Notes under the pieces: generated by a model | What the model was told of the DNA's origin: nothing | Database searches by the model: none | The model's input: the letters and a program-made list of their open reading frames with translations, nothing else | Program-made: the position numbers and the translations under genes | From: Deltaproteobacteria bacterium | GTDB lineage: Bacteria; Myxococcota_A; UBA9042; DTJE01 | Reading direction: 5' to 3' | Assembly: GCA_029547805.1 (NCBI GenBank) | Contig: JAKPOP010000028.1 | Coordinates: forward strand, 17,507-81,506 | DNA: 64,000 bases | Shown: in pieces, positions 17,083-25,892 of the stretch | Numbering within the stretch: the stretch's first letter is position 1 | How the letters are laid out: the number at the start of each line of letters is the position of its first letter

Positions 17083-18843
17083 TCAGAGTTCCCAGTCGTC
17101 GGTCGGAGACTCCCGGCCAGGAGGCCTCCGTTCCAGGCGGACCGACTGTTCGGACTGCTGCCGGGCCCCTTCCCAGTCGATCTCCAGGTCCAGCGGACGG
17201 AAGCCGCGCGCCTCGACCCGCAGGCGGTGGTGCTGGCCTGGCGACACCACGAGGTCCAGGGGCAGGACCCCCAGCACCGCGCCGTCCCCCTGGCGCCGGA
17301 CCACCGCGCCGGCGGGGGTTCCGACGATCCGGACCGTGACCGGTTCCCGGGCGGGCTGGGACGGGCCTCCGGGGTCCTCCGGGGCCGACCTGGCGTCGGC
17401 CGGGGCCGGCGTCGCCGGGACGCCGACGTCCCTCCCGGCGTCCCCCGGAAGGTCCGCCGCCTCCCGGGGAACCGGGGCCCCGGCCAGGACCTCGTCCCCG
17501 GGCCCTCCGACCGACGCCGACCCGGCGTCCCCAAGCCACCACCAGGCCCCGGCGCCGGCCAGGGCCAGCGGGACCAGCAACCACCAGACCCGCCGCCGGG
17601 GGGTCCCGGGGACCGGCAGGTCTCCAACGGGGGTCGACGACGGTCTCTGTCCCCGGGACCGCGGCCCCTCGTTCCAGGAGGGCCCTCCGTCCTTCCGGAC
17701 CGGGGCGACCGTGAGGTCTGGCGACAGGGTCCGGGTCCCCAGCAACGTCCCGGCCTCGTGGAAGGCCGGCCCCGGTCCCGAGGGGGGGGCCTGCATCGCC
17801 CCGATGGGGGTCGTCGGGGAGTCGGCCGATGCCAGTTGCTCCAGGAAGGCCACGTCGGTCCCCCGGCGAGGAGTCGGAGCGACCTCCCCGGACCCCACCA
17901 CCCCGAACCCGGATCCCCGGATCGTCGCGATGCGCCGGAGCACCTGTTCCGCGTCCCGAGGCCGGGTCTCGGGGTCCTTCCCCAGGAGGTCCATCACCAG
18001 TTCCTCGAACTCCCGGGACAGCCCCTCGACCCGCAGTTCCGACAGACGTGGCGGGGGGTCGTGAAGGTGCTTCAACAGCAGTTGCATCGGGGTCCCGGAG
18101 GTGAAGGGAGGCACCCCCGCCGCCAGTTCGAAGAGCATCACGCCCAGGCTGTAGAGGTCCGACCGCCCGTCGACCTTCTCGCCCCGGGCCTGCTCCGGGC
18201 TCATGTAGGCCGGAGTCCCGATCGCCATGCCGGTGCGGGTCATCGTGTCCCCGGCCAGGTTTCGGGCGATGCCGAAATCGAGCACCTTCACGAAGTCAGG
18301 TGCCCCGAGCATCTGGAGCAGGAAGACGTTCTCGGGCTTCACGTCCCGATGCACGATGCCCTTCTGGTGCGCCTCCCCCAGCGACGAGGCCACCTGCTCG
18401 GCGATCCGCAGGAGCCGTTCCTCCGGGAACATGCCGACCCGCTGCATCTCGGTCCGGAGGGAGACGCCCTCCAGGTATTCCATCGCCAGGAACATCTGGC
18501 CGTCCTCGCTCTGCCCGAAGTCGAAGACGCGGATCGTGTTCGGATGTTTCAGGCGACTGGCCGCCCGGGCCTCGCGGTAGAAGCGCTCGATGGCCTCGAG
18601 GTTCTGCCCTGCATCCCTCCGAAGCACCTTCAGGGCGACGATGGCGTCCATCGCCAGGTGGCGCGCCCGATAGACGGCACCCATGCCCCCCTGGCCCAGC
18701 AGCCCCAGCACCTCGTAGCGCTCCATGAAGACCCGGCCGACCAGGTCCTCCCCGCTCAGGGCCGCCTCGTCCACGGTCGTGATCCGGCATGTGGGACAGG
18801 TCCGGGCCTCGGTCCGGGTGCGACACTCGGGGCAGACACGCAT
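17083..18843 (-). CDS. Ser/Thr protein kinase with N-terminal zinc ribbon and C-terminal PEGA domain
   Basis: This 586-residue protein starts with a short zinc ribbon (CPEC and CPTC, residues 4-19). A PknB-type kinase follows: the glycine loop GQGGMGAVYRA, the Lys in IVALKVL, the catalytic loop IVHRDVKPENV, the metal motif VLDFGIARN and the GTPAYMSPEQARG activation segment. After a long Pro/Thr-rich linker comes one membrane span (VWWLLVPLALAGAGAWWWL). The outer part is a PEGA domain (VRIVGTPAGAVVRRQG to VEARGFRPLDLEI), presumably in the periplasm as sensor or envelope contact. All kinase catalytic residues are present. Confidence 0.9.
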   Translation of the reverse strand: MRVCPECRTRTEARTCPTCRITTVDEAALSGEDLVGRVFMERYEVLGLLGQGGMGAVYRARHLAMDAIVALKVLRRDAGQNLEAIERFYREARAASRLKHPNTIRVFDFGQSEDGQMFLAMEYLEGVSLRTEMQRVGMFPEERLLRIAEQVASSLGEAHQKGIVHRDVKPENVFLLQMLGAPDFVKVLDFGIARNLAGDTMTRTGMAIGTPAYMSPEQARGEKVDGRSDLYSLGVMLFELAAGVPPFTSGTPMQLLLKHLHDPPPRLSELRVEGLSREFEELVMDLLGKDPETRPRDAEQVLRRIATIRGSGFGVVGSGEVAPTPRRGTDVAFLEQLASADSPTTPIGAMQAPPSGPGPAFHEAGTLLGTRTLSPDLTVAPVRKDGGPSWNEGPRSRGQRPSSTPVGDLPVPGTPRRRVWWLLVPLALAGAGAWWWLGDAGSASVGGPGDEVLAGAPVPREAADLPGDAGRDVGVPATPAPADARSAPEDPGGPSQPAREPVTVRIVGTPAGAVVRRQGDGAVLGVLPLDLVVSPGQHHRLRVEARGFRPLDLEIDWEGARQQSEQSVRLERRPPGRESPTDDWEL

Positions 18844-18930
18844 GCCGGTCCCATCCTCGGAGTCGGGCCTATCTTACCCCGGGACGGCTCCTACGGGTCG
18901 GGTTTCGGGCAAGGTCCCGCGGATCACCGA

Positions 18931-18960
18931 TTGTCAGCCGGCCCCGCCTCGCTCTACGAT
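18931..18960 (+). promoter_or_regulatory. Sigma-70-like promoter for the aldose epimerase gene
   Basis: TTGTCA (18931-18936), an 18-base spacer and TACGAT (18955-18960), ending 30 bases before the ATG in the gap divergent with the kinase gene. Confidence 0.5.
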
Positions 18961-18990
18961 GCCCACGCCTTGACTCCCGACGGAGGAACG

Positions 18991-20142
18991 ATGCGGGTTC
19001 AACTGCGGTCTTGCCCGTGGATGCTCGCCCTGGTGCTGATGATCGCCTGCGCCACGACCCGCCCGGGGCCCGGCGACGCCCCGCCCCGGGAAGGCCCCGT
19101 GACCGTCCGTTCATCCCCCTTCGGGACCCTGCCCGACGGGACCGAAATCATCCGCTACACCCTCCGGAACCCCCACGGCATGACGGCCCGGATCATCACC
19201 TACGGCGCCACGCTGACGGAGTTGTGGGTGCCCGACCGCGACGGCGTGTTGGGGGACGTCGTGCTGGGATTCGACGACCTGGAGGGATACCGTACCCGGA
19301 GTCCCTACTTCGGGGCCATCGTGGGCCGGGTCGCGAACCGGATCGCCGGGGGACGATTCCGGCTCGATGGCGTGGAGTATCGCCTCGCGACCAACAATGG
19401 ACCGAACTTCCTCCACGGGGGACAGCGGGGATTCGACAAGGTGGTGTGGTCCGCCCGGACGGCCACCGGGGAACACGACGCCTCGGTGCGCCTCACCTAC
19501 GTCAGTCCCGACGGCGAGGAGGGCTTCCCGGGCACCCTGACCGTCCAGGTGGTCTATACCCTGACCGACGATGACGTGCTGCGACTGGACTACACGGCCA
19601 CGACGGACCGGCCGACCCCCGTGAACCTGAGCAACCACACCTACTGGAACCTCCGGGGCGAGGGGGACATCCTGGGCCACGTCCTCTGGATGGATGCGGA
19701 CGCCTACACCCCCGTGGACGAGACGCTGATCCCGACGGGCCAGATCGCCCCCGTGCGTGGAACCCCGATGGACTTCACGACCCCGACGCCGGTCGGGGCC
19801 CGGATCGATCAGGTCCCCGGAATCCCGGTGGGCTACGACCACAACTTCGTGCTGCGGAGCGGTGGTGGGAGACTGGCCCTGGCCTTGCGCCTGTCCGAGC
19901 CGACGACGGGCCGCTTGATGGAGATGTGGACCACCGAGCCCGGGATCCAGTTCTACAGCGGCAACTTCCTGGACGGGACCCTGGTGGGCAAGCGCGGAAT
20001 CCCCTATCCCTTCCACGGGGCGATCGTGCTCGAGGCCCAGCACTTCCCCGACTCGGTGAACCAGCCCGGGTTCCCCTCGATCGTCCTCCGGCCGGGGCAG
20101 ACCTACACCCAGACCACGCTCTACCGATTCACGGCGAAGTGA
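18991..20142 (+). CDS. galM: Aldose 1-epimerase (mutarotase), exported
   Basis: GalM interconverts alpha and beta anomers of aldoses. The 383-residue sequence has the family segments: ITYGATLTELWVPDRDG, PYFGAIVGRVANRIAGG, the NLSNHTYWNLRG active-site region with the catalytic His, PVGYDHNFVLR, and EPGIQFYSGNFLDG. Unlike cytoplasmic GalM it starts with a hydrophobic signal ending LMIACATT, which fits a lipoprotein or secreted form. The ATG follows GGAGGA. It is convergent with a secreted GH5 enzyme 19 bases away, so the two may act on sugars outside the cytoplasm. Confidence 0.92.
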   Translation: MRVQLRSCPWMLALVLMIACATTRPGPGDAPPREGPVTVRSSPFGTLPDGTEIIRYTLRNPHGMTARIITYGATLTELWVPDRDGVLGDVVLGFDDLEGYRTRSPYFGAIVGRVANRIAGGRFRLDGVEYRLATNNGPNFLHGGQRGFDKVVWSARTATGEHDASVRLTYVSPDGEEGFPGTLTVQVVYTLTDDDVLRLDYTATTDRPTPVNLSNHTYWNLRGEGDILGHVLWMDADAYTPVDETLIPTGQIAPVRGTPMDFTTPTPVGARIDQVPGIPVGYDHNFVLRSGGGRLALALRLSEPTTGRLMEMWTTEPGIQFYSGNFLDGTLVGKRGIPYPFHGAIVLEAQHFPDSVNQPGFPSIVLRPGQTYTQTTLYRFTAK

Positions 20143-20161
20143 CATCCTCCGAACGACCCGG

Positions 20162-22354
20162 CTACCGGCTGACGACCTGATCCCCCTGGATGAAGTAGCG
20201 CCACCCGGTGCGGGAAGCACCGTCCTGGGGACGTCGGATCGTGACCACGTGCTCGAACCCCGGGTCGTCCACGTCGGGATGGTGGTAGAGGATCTGCCGC
20301 TCGGGGTCCCACTGGCAACGGCCGTCGCTGACCCAGACGAAGAATCCGTCGGGATACTGGAGCCGAGGCACGAACACCTCGGTGGGTGCCAGGGTCGCCC
20401 GCCCCCGATAGACCAGCTCGAACTCGCCGTAGGCAGGCACCTCGCCCTTGTCGGGGTCGAAGTAGTGCACATCGGACCAGTAGTGCATCGACACCAGCCG
20501 ACCGGCCAGTGCGTTCGGGTGCGGCCGGTGCCAGCCGTCCACGCCGCGCCAGTTCCCGTCGGGGTCGATGATCGACAGGTCCTCGTGGTTCCACAGGTCC
20601 CCCCACTCCCAGTCGTTCTCCGGGTTGTAGTTCCAGAGCAGGCGGCTCACGCCGATGCGGTCCAGGGCCTCGAAGTAGTTGTTCAGCAGCATCGTCGTGA
20701 CGATGTAGTCCTGGGCCCGGGCGACCTCGATCCCGTTGAAGTCGAAGAACATCCCGAACTCGCCGAAGACCGCCGGCATGTTCCCCAGGGAGTGCCTGGC
20801 CGGGGCCAGGACCTGCTCGATGGCCGGCTGGTAGTCCCGGAACCGGACCTCCTCGGGACGGAAGGACCGGGGCGTCCGCACGAACGACGGGTAGGGATAC
20901 ATGTCGGGATACCAGTGCGGTGCGAAGACCACCAGGTCCGATCGCGGCAGGTTCGGGGCCTTCATGGACTGGTCCCACATCCCCTGGGTCAGGCTGTCGA
21001 CCCCTCCCAGGAAGGTCTGGATGGAGAGGACGGGCTCGATCCAGATCATCGCGTCGGGGTCCGCCTGCTGGATGACCGTCCCCATCCGCTCCCAGAAGGG
21101 GCGCATGTGGGTCTCCTCGAAGGCGATGTTCACCGAGAGGGCGGCCCCGAGGTCCAGGGTGTCCAGTCCCCAGGCGTGCAGCGTCCGGGGGTCCGTGTCC
21201 GGAGGCAGGACGCGGAAACCGACCAGCAGGTCGTAGAACCGCGCCCCCTGGTCCTTGCCCAGGACTCCCTGGAGCAACCCTCTGGCCCCCTCGATCGCAC
21301 CGGCCTGCACCGCCGCGGCCACCGCCGCCAGGACCAGGAAGTTCCCGTTGGGTTCGTTGTGCACGTCGTAGCCCGCCACGTTGGGCAGGTCCGCCACGGC
21401 CAGGGCCAGGGCCCGCCAGGCCTCGGCGAAGGCGTCCTGCAGGTAGTCCTGGACGTTCTTTCCGTCACGGGTCACCCCGGGAAACAGGGTCCGGCCCGCG
21501 AAGAAACTCCCGAAGCACCGGGCCATGTCGATGGAGAGGGCCGCCGAGAGGCCCCAGGAGGACAGGGGCAGGAAGTCCGACGTCTCCTCGATCGCAAAGG
21601 GCCCTGGCAGGTGGTCCTGGAAATACTGCAGAAACTCCGGGGAGAGGGGAGCGTCGGTGCTGCCGGTCAGCATGCGGACCGCCTCGACGAAGGCCGTGAC
21701 ATCCCCGGTCCTGAGGCCGCTGACGAGGCGGGGAATGCCCCAGCCCGGGGAGGACAGGTCGCGCTCGGGCAGCGCGGCCTCCACGGCCCACCGGGGGGCT
21801 CCGTTCCCCGACACCACGTCATCGTATGGCGGCAGGAGGGCCGCCAGCGTGTTCTCCAGGGACCCCGGGACCCCGACCGTGGGGTGCTGGTTGTAGCGGG
21901 CCCGCAGGAAACGGCTGAAGTCGTCCTGGTGCATCTCCAGCAGGACCCGGATGCCATGCCGACCGGCGGCCTTCACGATCTCCCGCAGGTAGTCCACGTA
22001 GGCCGTGTCCACGGTGTCGGGACCGGTGGGCTGCAACCCCTCCCAGAGGATCAGCAAGCGGATGGTGTTGAACCCCATCGACTGCATGGTTGCGAAGTGC
22101 CAGTCCGCCTGGTCCAGCGGAAAGGGGCGGCCGACGTAGGACGGGACGCCCCGGGCGTCGATGGACACCGGGACCTTGTCGGCACCGCTGGTGTTGATCC
22201 CGTTCAGGAAGACGTAGCGGCCATCGCCGTCCTTGAGATGATTCCGCTCGGTCGTGAGGGGAGTCGGGGGGTAGGGAACCGGGACCGGTGCCCCTCCGCC
22301 ACACGCAACGAGACCCATCGCCCCCACCAGGACTCCCAGCACTGCCCGTCGCAC
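20162..22354 (-). CDS. GH5 glycoside hydrolase lipoprotein, endoglycoceramidase-like
   Basis: This 730-residue protein has a lipobox LVAC with the Cys at residue 18 when the GTG at 22354 is used; GAGGAGGGAG sits just before that codon. A GTG nine codons earlier lacks a ribosome site. The GH5 barrel is clear. It has TIRLLILWEGLQP, then LLEMHQDDFSRF, the acid/base Glu334 in VHNEPNG and the nucleophile Glu532 in FGEFGMF. The MHQDxxSR signature and the WNYNPENDWEW segment are typical of the endoglycoceramidase-like GH5 group, which cut glycans from sphingolipids. A C-terminal beta-rich domain follows. The substrate is inferred. Confidence 0.8.
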   Translation of the reverse strand: MRRAVLGVLVGAMGLVACGGGAPVPVPYPPTPLTTERNHLKDGDGRYVFLNGINTSGADKVPVSIDARGVPSYVGRPFPLDQADWHFATMQSMGFNTIRLLILWEGLQPTGPDTVDTAYVDYLREIVKAAGRHGIRVLLEMHQDDFSRFLRARYNQHPTVGVPGSLENTLAALLPPYDDVVSGNGAPRWAVEAALPERDLSSPGWGIPRLVSGLRTGDVTAFVEAVRMLTGSTDAPLSPEFLQYFQDHLPGPFAIEETSDFLPLSSWGLSAALSIDMARCFGSFFAGRTLFPGVTRDGKNVQDYLQDAFAEAWRALALAVADLPNVAGYDVHNEPNGNFLVLAAVAAAVQAGAIEGARGLLQGVLGKDQGARFYDLLVGFRVLPPDTDPRTLHAWGLDTLDLGAALSVNIAFEETHMRPFWERMGTVIQQADPDAMIWIEPVLSIQTFLGGVDSLTQGMWDQSMKAPNLPRSDLVVFAPHWYPDMYPYPSFVRTPRSFRPEEVRFRDYQPAIEQVLAPARHSLGNMPAVFGEFGMFFDFNGIEVARAQDYIVTTMLLNNYFEALDRIGVSRLLWNYNPENDWEWGDLWNHEDLSIIDPDGNWRGVDGWHRPHPNALAGRLVSMHYWSDVHYFDPDKGEVPAYGEFELVYRGRATLAPTEVFVPRLQYPDGFFVWVSDGRCQWDPERQILYHHPDVDDPGFEHVVTIRRPQDGASRTGWRYFIQGDQVVSR

Positions 22355-22442
22355 GACTCCCTCCTCGGCATTCCCGTGCACCGGGCCGAGTATCGGTCAC
22401 CCACCGGAAGACCGGAACAGGAAAAGCCCCCCGGGACCCCCA

Positions 22443-25400
22443 TCAGGGGTTCGGCAGTGGAACGGACCTCGCCCGGTCCCAGGCCATGGCGTCGAGGCCG
22501 ATGGTGCCGGTCAGGGACGCGGGAAAGGCGGGGTCTTCCACCTCGACGAGCCGGGCCTCGACGGCCTGGAGCCGCTCCAGGGCCACGGACCGGGCCTCGG
22601 GGGTGCAGGCGGTGCACTGTCGGACGAAGTCCCGCAGGGCCTCCCGTCCCCGGCGAAGGTGGTCCCGCTCCCGGTCCCGATAGCGGACCAGCCTCTCCTG
22701 GTACCAGTCCGAGGAGAGCACCCGCTCCCGGTCGAAGAGGCCCCGGAAGGAGGGGTCCTGCCACTCCTCCTGGGAGAACCGGCCTGCCGCGAGGAGGTCC
22801 AGCAGGGCCCGCAGCGGGGGAATCGCCCCCTCGGCGCTGCCGTCCTGAAACCACTGCCGCGCGACCTGCTGCTGCATCTCCACGATGTGCCAGACCCCGT
22901 CCGCGAAGTGGTCCAGGTCCTGCTTCTCGGGCCGCAGGACCTCTTCGGGAAAGACCGCCGTGGGATTGTCGAAGAGGCGCCCCAGGACCTCGGCCGCGAA
23001 GAGGGCCGTGATCCTCCACCCCAGTCGGCTCGCCGGAACCACCCGCCCCCGATGCTCGAAATCCTGCAGGGGTTCCAGGTACCCCCGGGCAATCATCCGG
23101 CGAGGATCCTGCTCCTCCGGGTCCATCCGGCACCACAGTTCCGGGATGAGCAGGGAGAGGTCGTGATCGACCCGATAGCGGGGACCGACGAATCCGGCGG
23201 CCGTCGTGAACCCGCCATGACCGGTCAGGATCCAGGACAGCAAGGCATTGTTCATGTCCGCGACGGGGGGCAGGGCGTTGAAGGGGCCCGTGGTCAAGGC
23301 CCCCTCGCTGCCGGCGCCGGTCGTCGAGGGACTCTTGCCCGACAGAGAGCACAGGAAGTCCGCAAACAGCTCCGGGAGCTCCTGGTAGTGGATCGGTCCG
23401 TAGACGGCCAGCGGCCGGATGGCACTCCCGGGCTCTCGGGGATTCAGTCGCCGACCGGGCAGAATGGCCCCCACGGGATGCAGCACCGGCTCGGGCCAGG
23501 GGATGCGCCGGGCCAGTCGAGGTCCCAGGTCTGCCAGGAGCCGTGTCAAGGGGTCCCGATGGCTGGGGTCCGGCTGGAGGTACCGGGGATTCTGGGAGGG
23601 GCGGCCATCGACGACCCGGGGACGGTCGCTGGCAACGAACCACTCGAATCGGTCCTCCCGGGCCGTCTCCCGCACCCACTGCTGCATCGGCAGCGTGTAG
23701 CGGTCCAAGTCCACGACCCGATCGGCCATCTCCCGGGCCTCCTGGATCGGCAATGGCTCGAAATTGCTGATGAAGTTCCCGGGGCGGGCCAGGTCGCGCT
23801 CGGCCTGACGGTCCACTCCCCGGTGGATCGCATCATCGGGACGCTGGAAGAAGTGTCGCTCCAGATTGTGGCAGAACTTCACCGAGAGGCCAGGAAGTCC
23901 CCGGGGCAGATGGTTCGCGCAACGGGAGGCCGGCAGCGTGACGCTCGCGGTGATGTCGTCCTCCAGCTGCACCTTCCGGGCAGGCATCACGTCCTGGCGC
24001 ATCTTGAAGACCCACCGGCGCCCCTCCGGGGTGAATCCCACCCGGAGGTAGGTCCCCAGGAGGGGCCTTCCCTCGAACAGGAAGAGATTGCCCGTGGTGC
24101 CGTTCATCACGTCCACGCCGAAGTGGGACTCCCAGTCCTCGCCCCAGTCGGGCAGGTAGAACCGTTTCACGAGGTAGACCAGGGCCTTGATCCGCTCCGG
24201 GATCCCCCGGATCCAGGCGTTGTACTCGTCCGTGTACTCTGGCGACGGAGACAGCAGCGCGATGACGCTCCCCAGGGAGCGGTCCAGCGACAAGAGGGGC
24301 CGACTGGCGGCTCCGGACCGACGCGCCGGGTCCCGAAAGCGGTCGCCATAGCACCGCCCGATGATCTCCCGGACCCGGGCCAGGTCCGCCTCGTAGTCCC
24401 CCACGACGACCGGGGCGAAATGACACTGGTTCCAGAGGGACTTCGAGATCTCGGACTTGCCTCCCCCCGAGACCGTGCAGGGCTTGTGGCAGAAGAGGCC
24501 CTCGGCGGCGGTCCCGATCAGGCGCCAGGCCCCGGACCCCCGGTGTCGCTCCATGTGGACCCGATATCCCGAGGGGTGGACATAGACCTCGTCGGGGCGC
24601 AGGGGAATCACCCGCTCCTCTCCCGCCACCTGGAAGCGGGCCGCCTGGTCCTCGAGGCCCAGCACCGCATCCTCGGGCAGGAGCACCACCGCCGGGTGGT
24701 CCCGGAGCCGGGCATGCCCCTCCGGTTGCCGGACCGCCCGGTCCCCCAGCAGCGTCAGGGCCTCCTCCAGCGTGTGTCCCCCCCCGCGCAACGACAGGTC
24801 CGGCACGAAGCGTGTCCCGTGGTTGTACGCCGGAAAGACCAGGGCCCCGCCGGCGTGTTCCTCCTCCACGAGCCCCGCCAGGTTCGCCGCGAAGGAGACC
24901 TGGCTCTTGACCTCCTTCTTCGCGTATCCGAAGTAGCTGTCCGCAATCAACGTCACGATGCATCCCCGGGGCCCCCGCAAGGTGACCTTGAAGGGACGGC
25001 CGTCGTTGTAGCGTTCCTCGGGGTCCGCCCAGCACATCCCGTCCCGCCGCTGCCGCTCCGAGGCCTCCTCGATCCGGGGCAGTCCCAGGTCCCGCTTCCG
25101 CAGTCCCGAGAGGTGGGGAGCCAGCACCACCAACCCACTGTGACCCGTCCACCCCAGGGGGTCCAGGGCCGCGTCGTTGATGGCGATCCAGGGGTCTCCG
25201 GCATTGCCGAAGATGTGCTCCAGGAAGTCCAGGCTCGCCACCAGGGACCCCGGGGCCAGGACGTGGACCTCCATCGTCCGTTCCGGGCAGCACCCGGGAA
25301 CCGCCGGCTGGACCACCGGGCGGAGGTAGAGCGACACGAACACCCGGGCCGGGGGCTCCTCGCCTGCGGTGAAGGGCAGTTCCAGCCGTTCCGTGTCGGG

Positions 25401-25892
25401 CCTCAGGGCCGTCTCCAGCAGCCGCCGGAACGTCTCCCGCGAGACGGCCTTCTTGTCGCCGGGGACCGGAAATCCGACATCGACGACGTGAAAGACCCCC
25501 TCGGTGGTCCGCCGGTCCCGGTCGGGATTGTGGAGGATGCCGTTCCGAACCCGGAAGGACTCCAGGTCCGGAGTCCGGTGCCGATGGCGGTCCGGGGGCA
25601 GCGACATCTCCCGGGCCATGCCGGGACGGTCCAGCACGAAGGTCTCCCCCGGGAGCCTCGGAACCGGTCGGCCCAGGTCCCCCAGGATCTCGTCCAGGAA
25701 GGCCTGGATCCGGGCATCCACCGGGGGCAGGCGGCCAGCCAGCAACCGCCCCCGCTCCCGGTGATGTTCCAGCATCTCCCGGGCCATCTCCACCAGGGCG
25801 GTGCCCTCCCCTCGAAAGATGGGCAGGCCCATCGCCGCCAGTTTCAGGTTGATGTAGGCGATCCGTCGTCCTCGGTCCGGGTCGGTGATCAT
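22443..25892 (-). CDS. Probable PPi-type phosphoenolpyruvate carboxykinase
   Basis: An 1149-residue soluble protein. Its length and two segments fit the diphosphate-dependent PEP carboxykinases described from Propionibacterium and Entamoeba, which interconvert PEP and oxaloacetate with PPi/Pi instead of ATP/GTP. The segments are DSYFGYAKKEVKSQVSFAANL at about 320 and CTVSGGGKSEISKSL at about 475, where a P-loop-like Gly-rich motif is expected. The identification is from memory of family motifs, not alignment. The ATG follows GGAGG and overlaps the upstream membrane-protein stop by four bases (ATGA). The alternative is another PEPCK-fold protein of unknown activity. Confidence 0.65.
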   Translation of the reverse strand: MITDPDRGRRIAYINLKLAAMGLPIFRGEGTALVEMAREMLEHHRERGRLLAGRLPPVDARIQAFLDEILGDLGRPVPRLPGETFVLDRPGMAREMSLPPDRHRHRTPDLESFRVRNGILHNPDRDRRTTEGVFHVVDVGFPVPGDKKAVSRETFRRLLETALRPDTERLELPFTAGEEPPARVFVSLYLRPVVQPAVPGCCPERTMEVHVLAPGSLVASLDFLEHIFGNAGDPWIAINDAALDPLGWTGHSGLVVLAPHLSGLRKRDLGLPRIEEASERQRRDGMCWADPEERYNDGRPFKVTLRGPRGCIVTLIADSYFGYAKKEVKSQVSFAANLAGLVEEEHAGGALVFPAYNHGTRFVPDLSLRGGGHTLEEALTLLGDRAVRQPEGHARLRDHPAVVLLPEDAVLGLEDQAARFQVAGEERVIPLRPDEVYVHPSGYRVHMERHRGSGAWRLIGTAAEGLFCHKPCTVSGGGKSEISKSLWNQCHFAPVVVGDYEADLARVREIIGRCYGDRFRDPARRSGAASRPLLSLDRSLGSVIALLSPSPEYTDEYNAWIRGIPERIKALVYLVKRFYLPDWGEDWESHFGVDVMNGTTGNLFLFEGRPLLGTYLRVGFTPEGRRWVFKMRQDVMPARKVQLEDDITASVTLPASRCANHLPRGLPGLSVKFCHNLERHFFQRPDDAIHRGVDRQAERDLARPGNFISNFEPLPIQEAREMADRVVDLDRYTLPMQQWVRETAREDRFEWFVASDRPRVVDGRPSQNPRYLQPDPSHRDPLTRLLADLGPRLARRIPWPEPVLHPVGAILPGRRLNPREPGSAIRPLAVYGPIHYQELPELFADFLCSLSGKSPSTTGAGSEGALTTGPFNALPPVADMNNALLSWILTGHGGFTTAAGFVGPRYRVDHDLSLLIPELWCRMDPEEQDPRRMIARGYLEPLQDFEHRGRVVPASRLGWRITALFAAEVLGRLFDNPTAVFPEEVLRPEKQDLDHFADGVWHIVEMQQQVARQWFQDGSAEGAIPPLRALLDLLAAGRFSQEEWQDPSFRGLFDRERVLSSDWYQERLVRYRDRERDHLRRGREALRDFVRQCTACTPEARSVALERLQAVEARLVEVEDPAFPASLTGTIGLDAMAWDRARSVPLPNP

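Noticed and set aside
16951..18990. Long N-terminal extension of the aldose epimerase frame
   Set aside because: The extension is antisense to the kinase gene. The real start at 18991 has a ribosome site, a promoter and a signal peptide.
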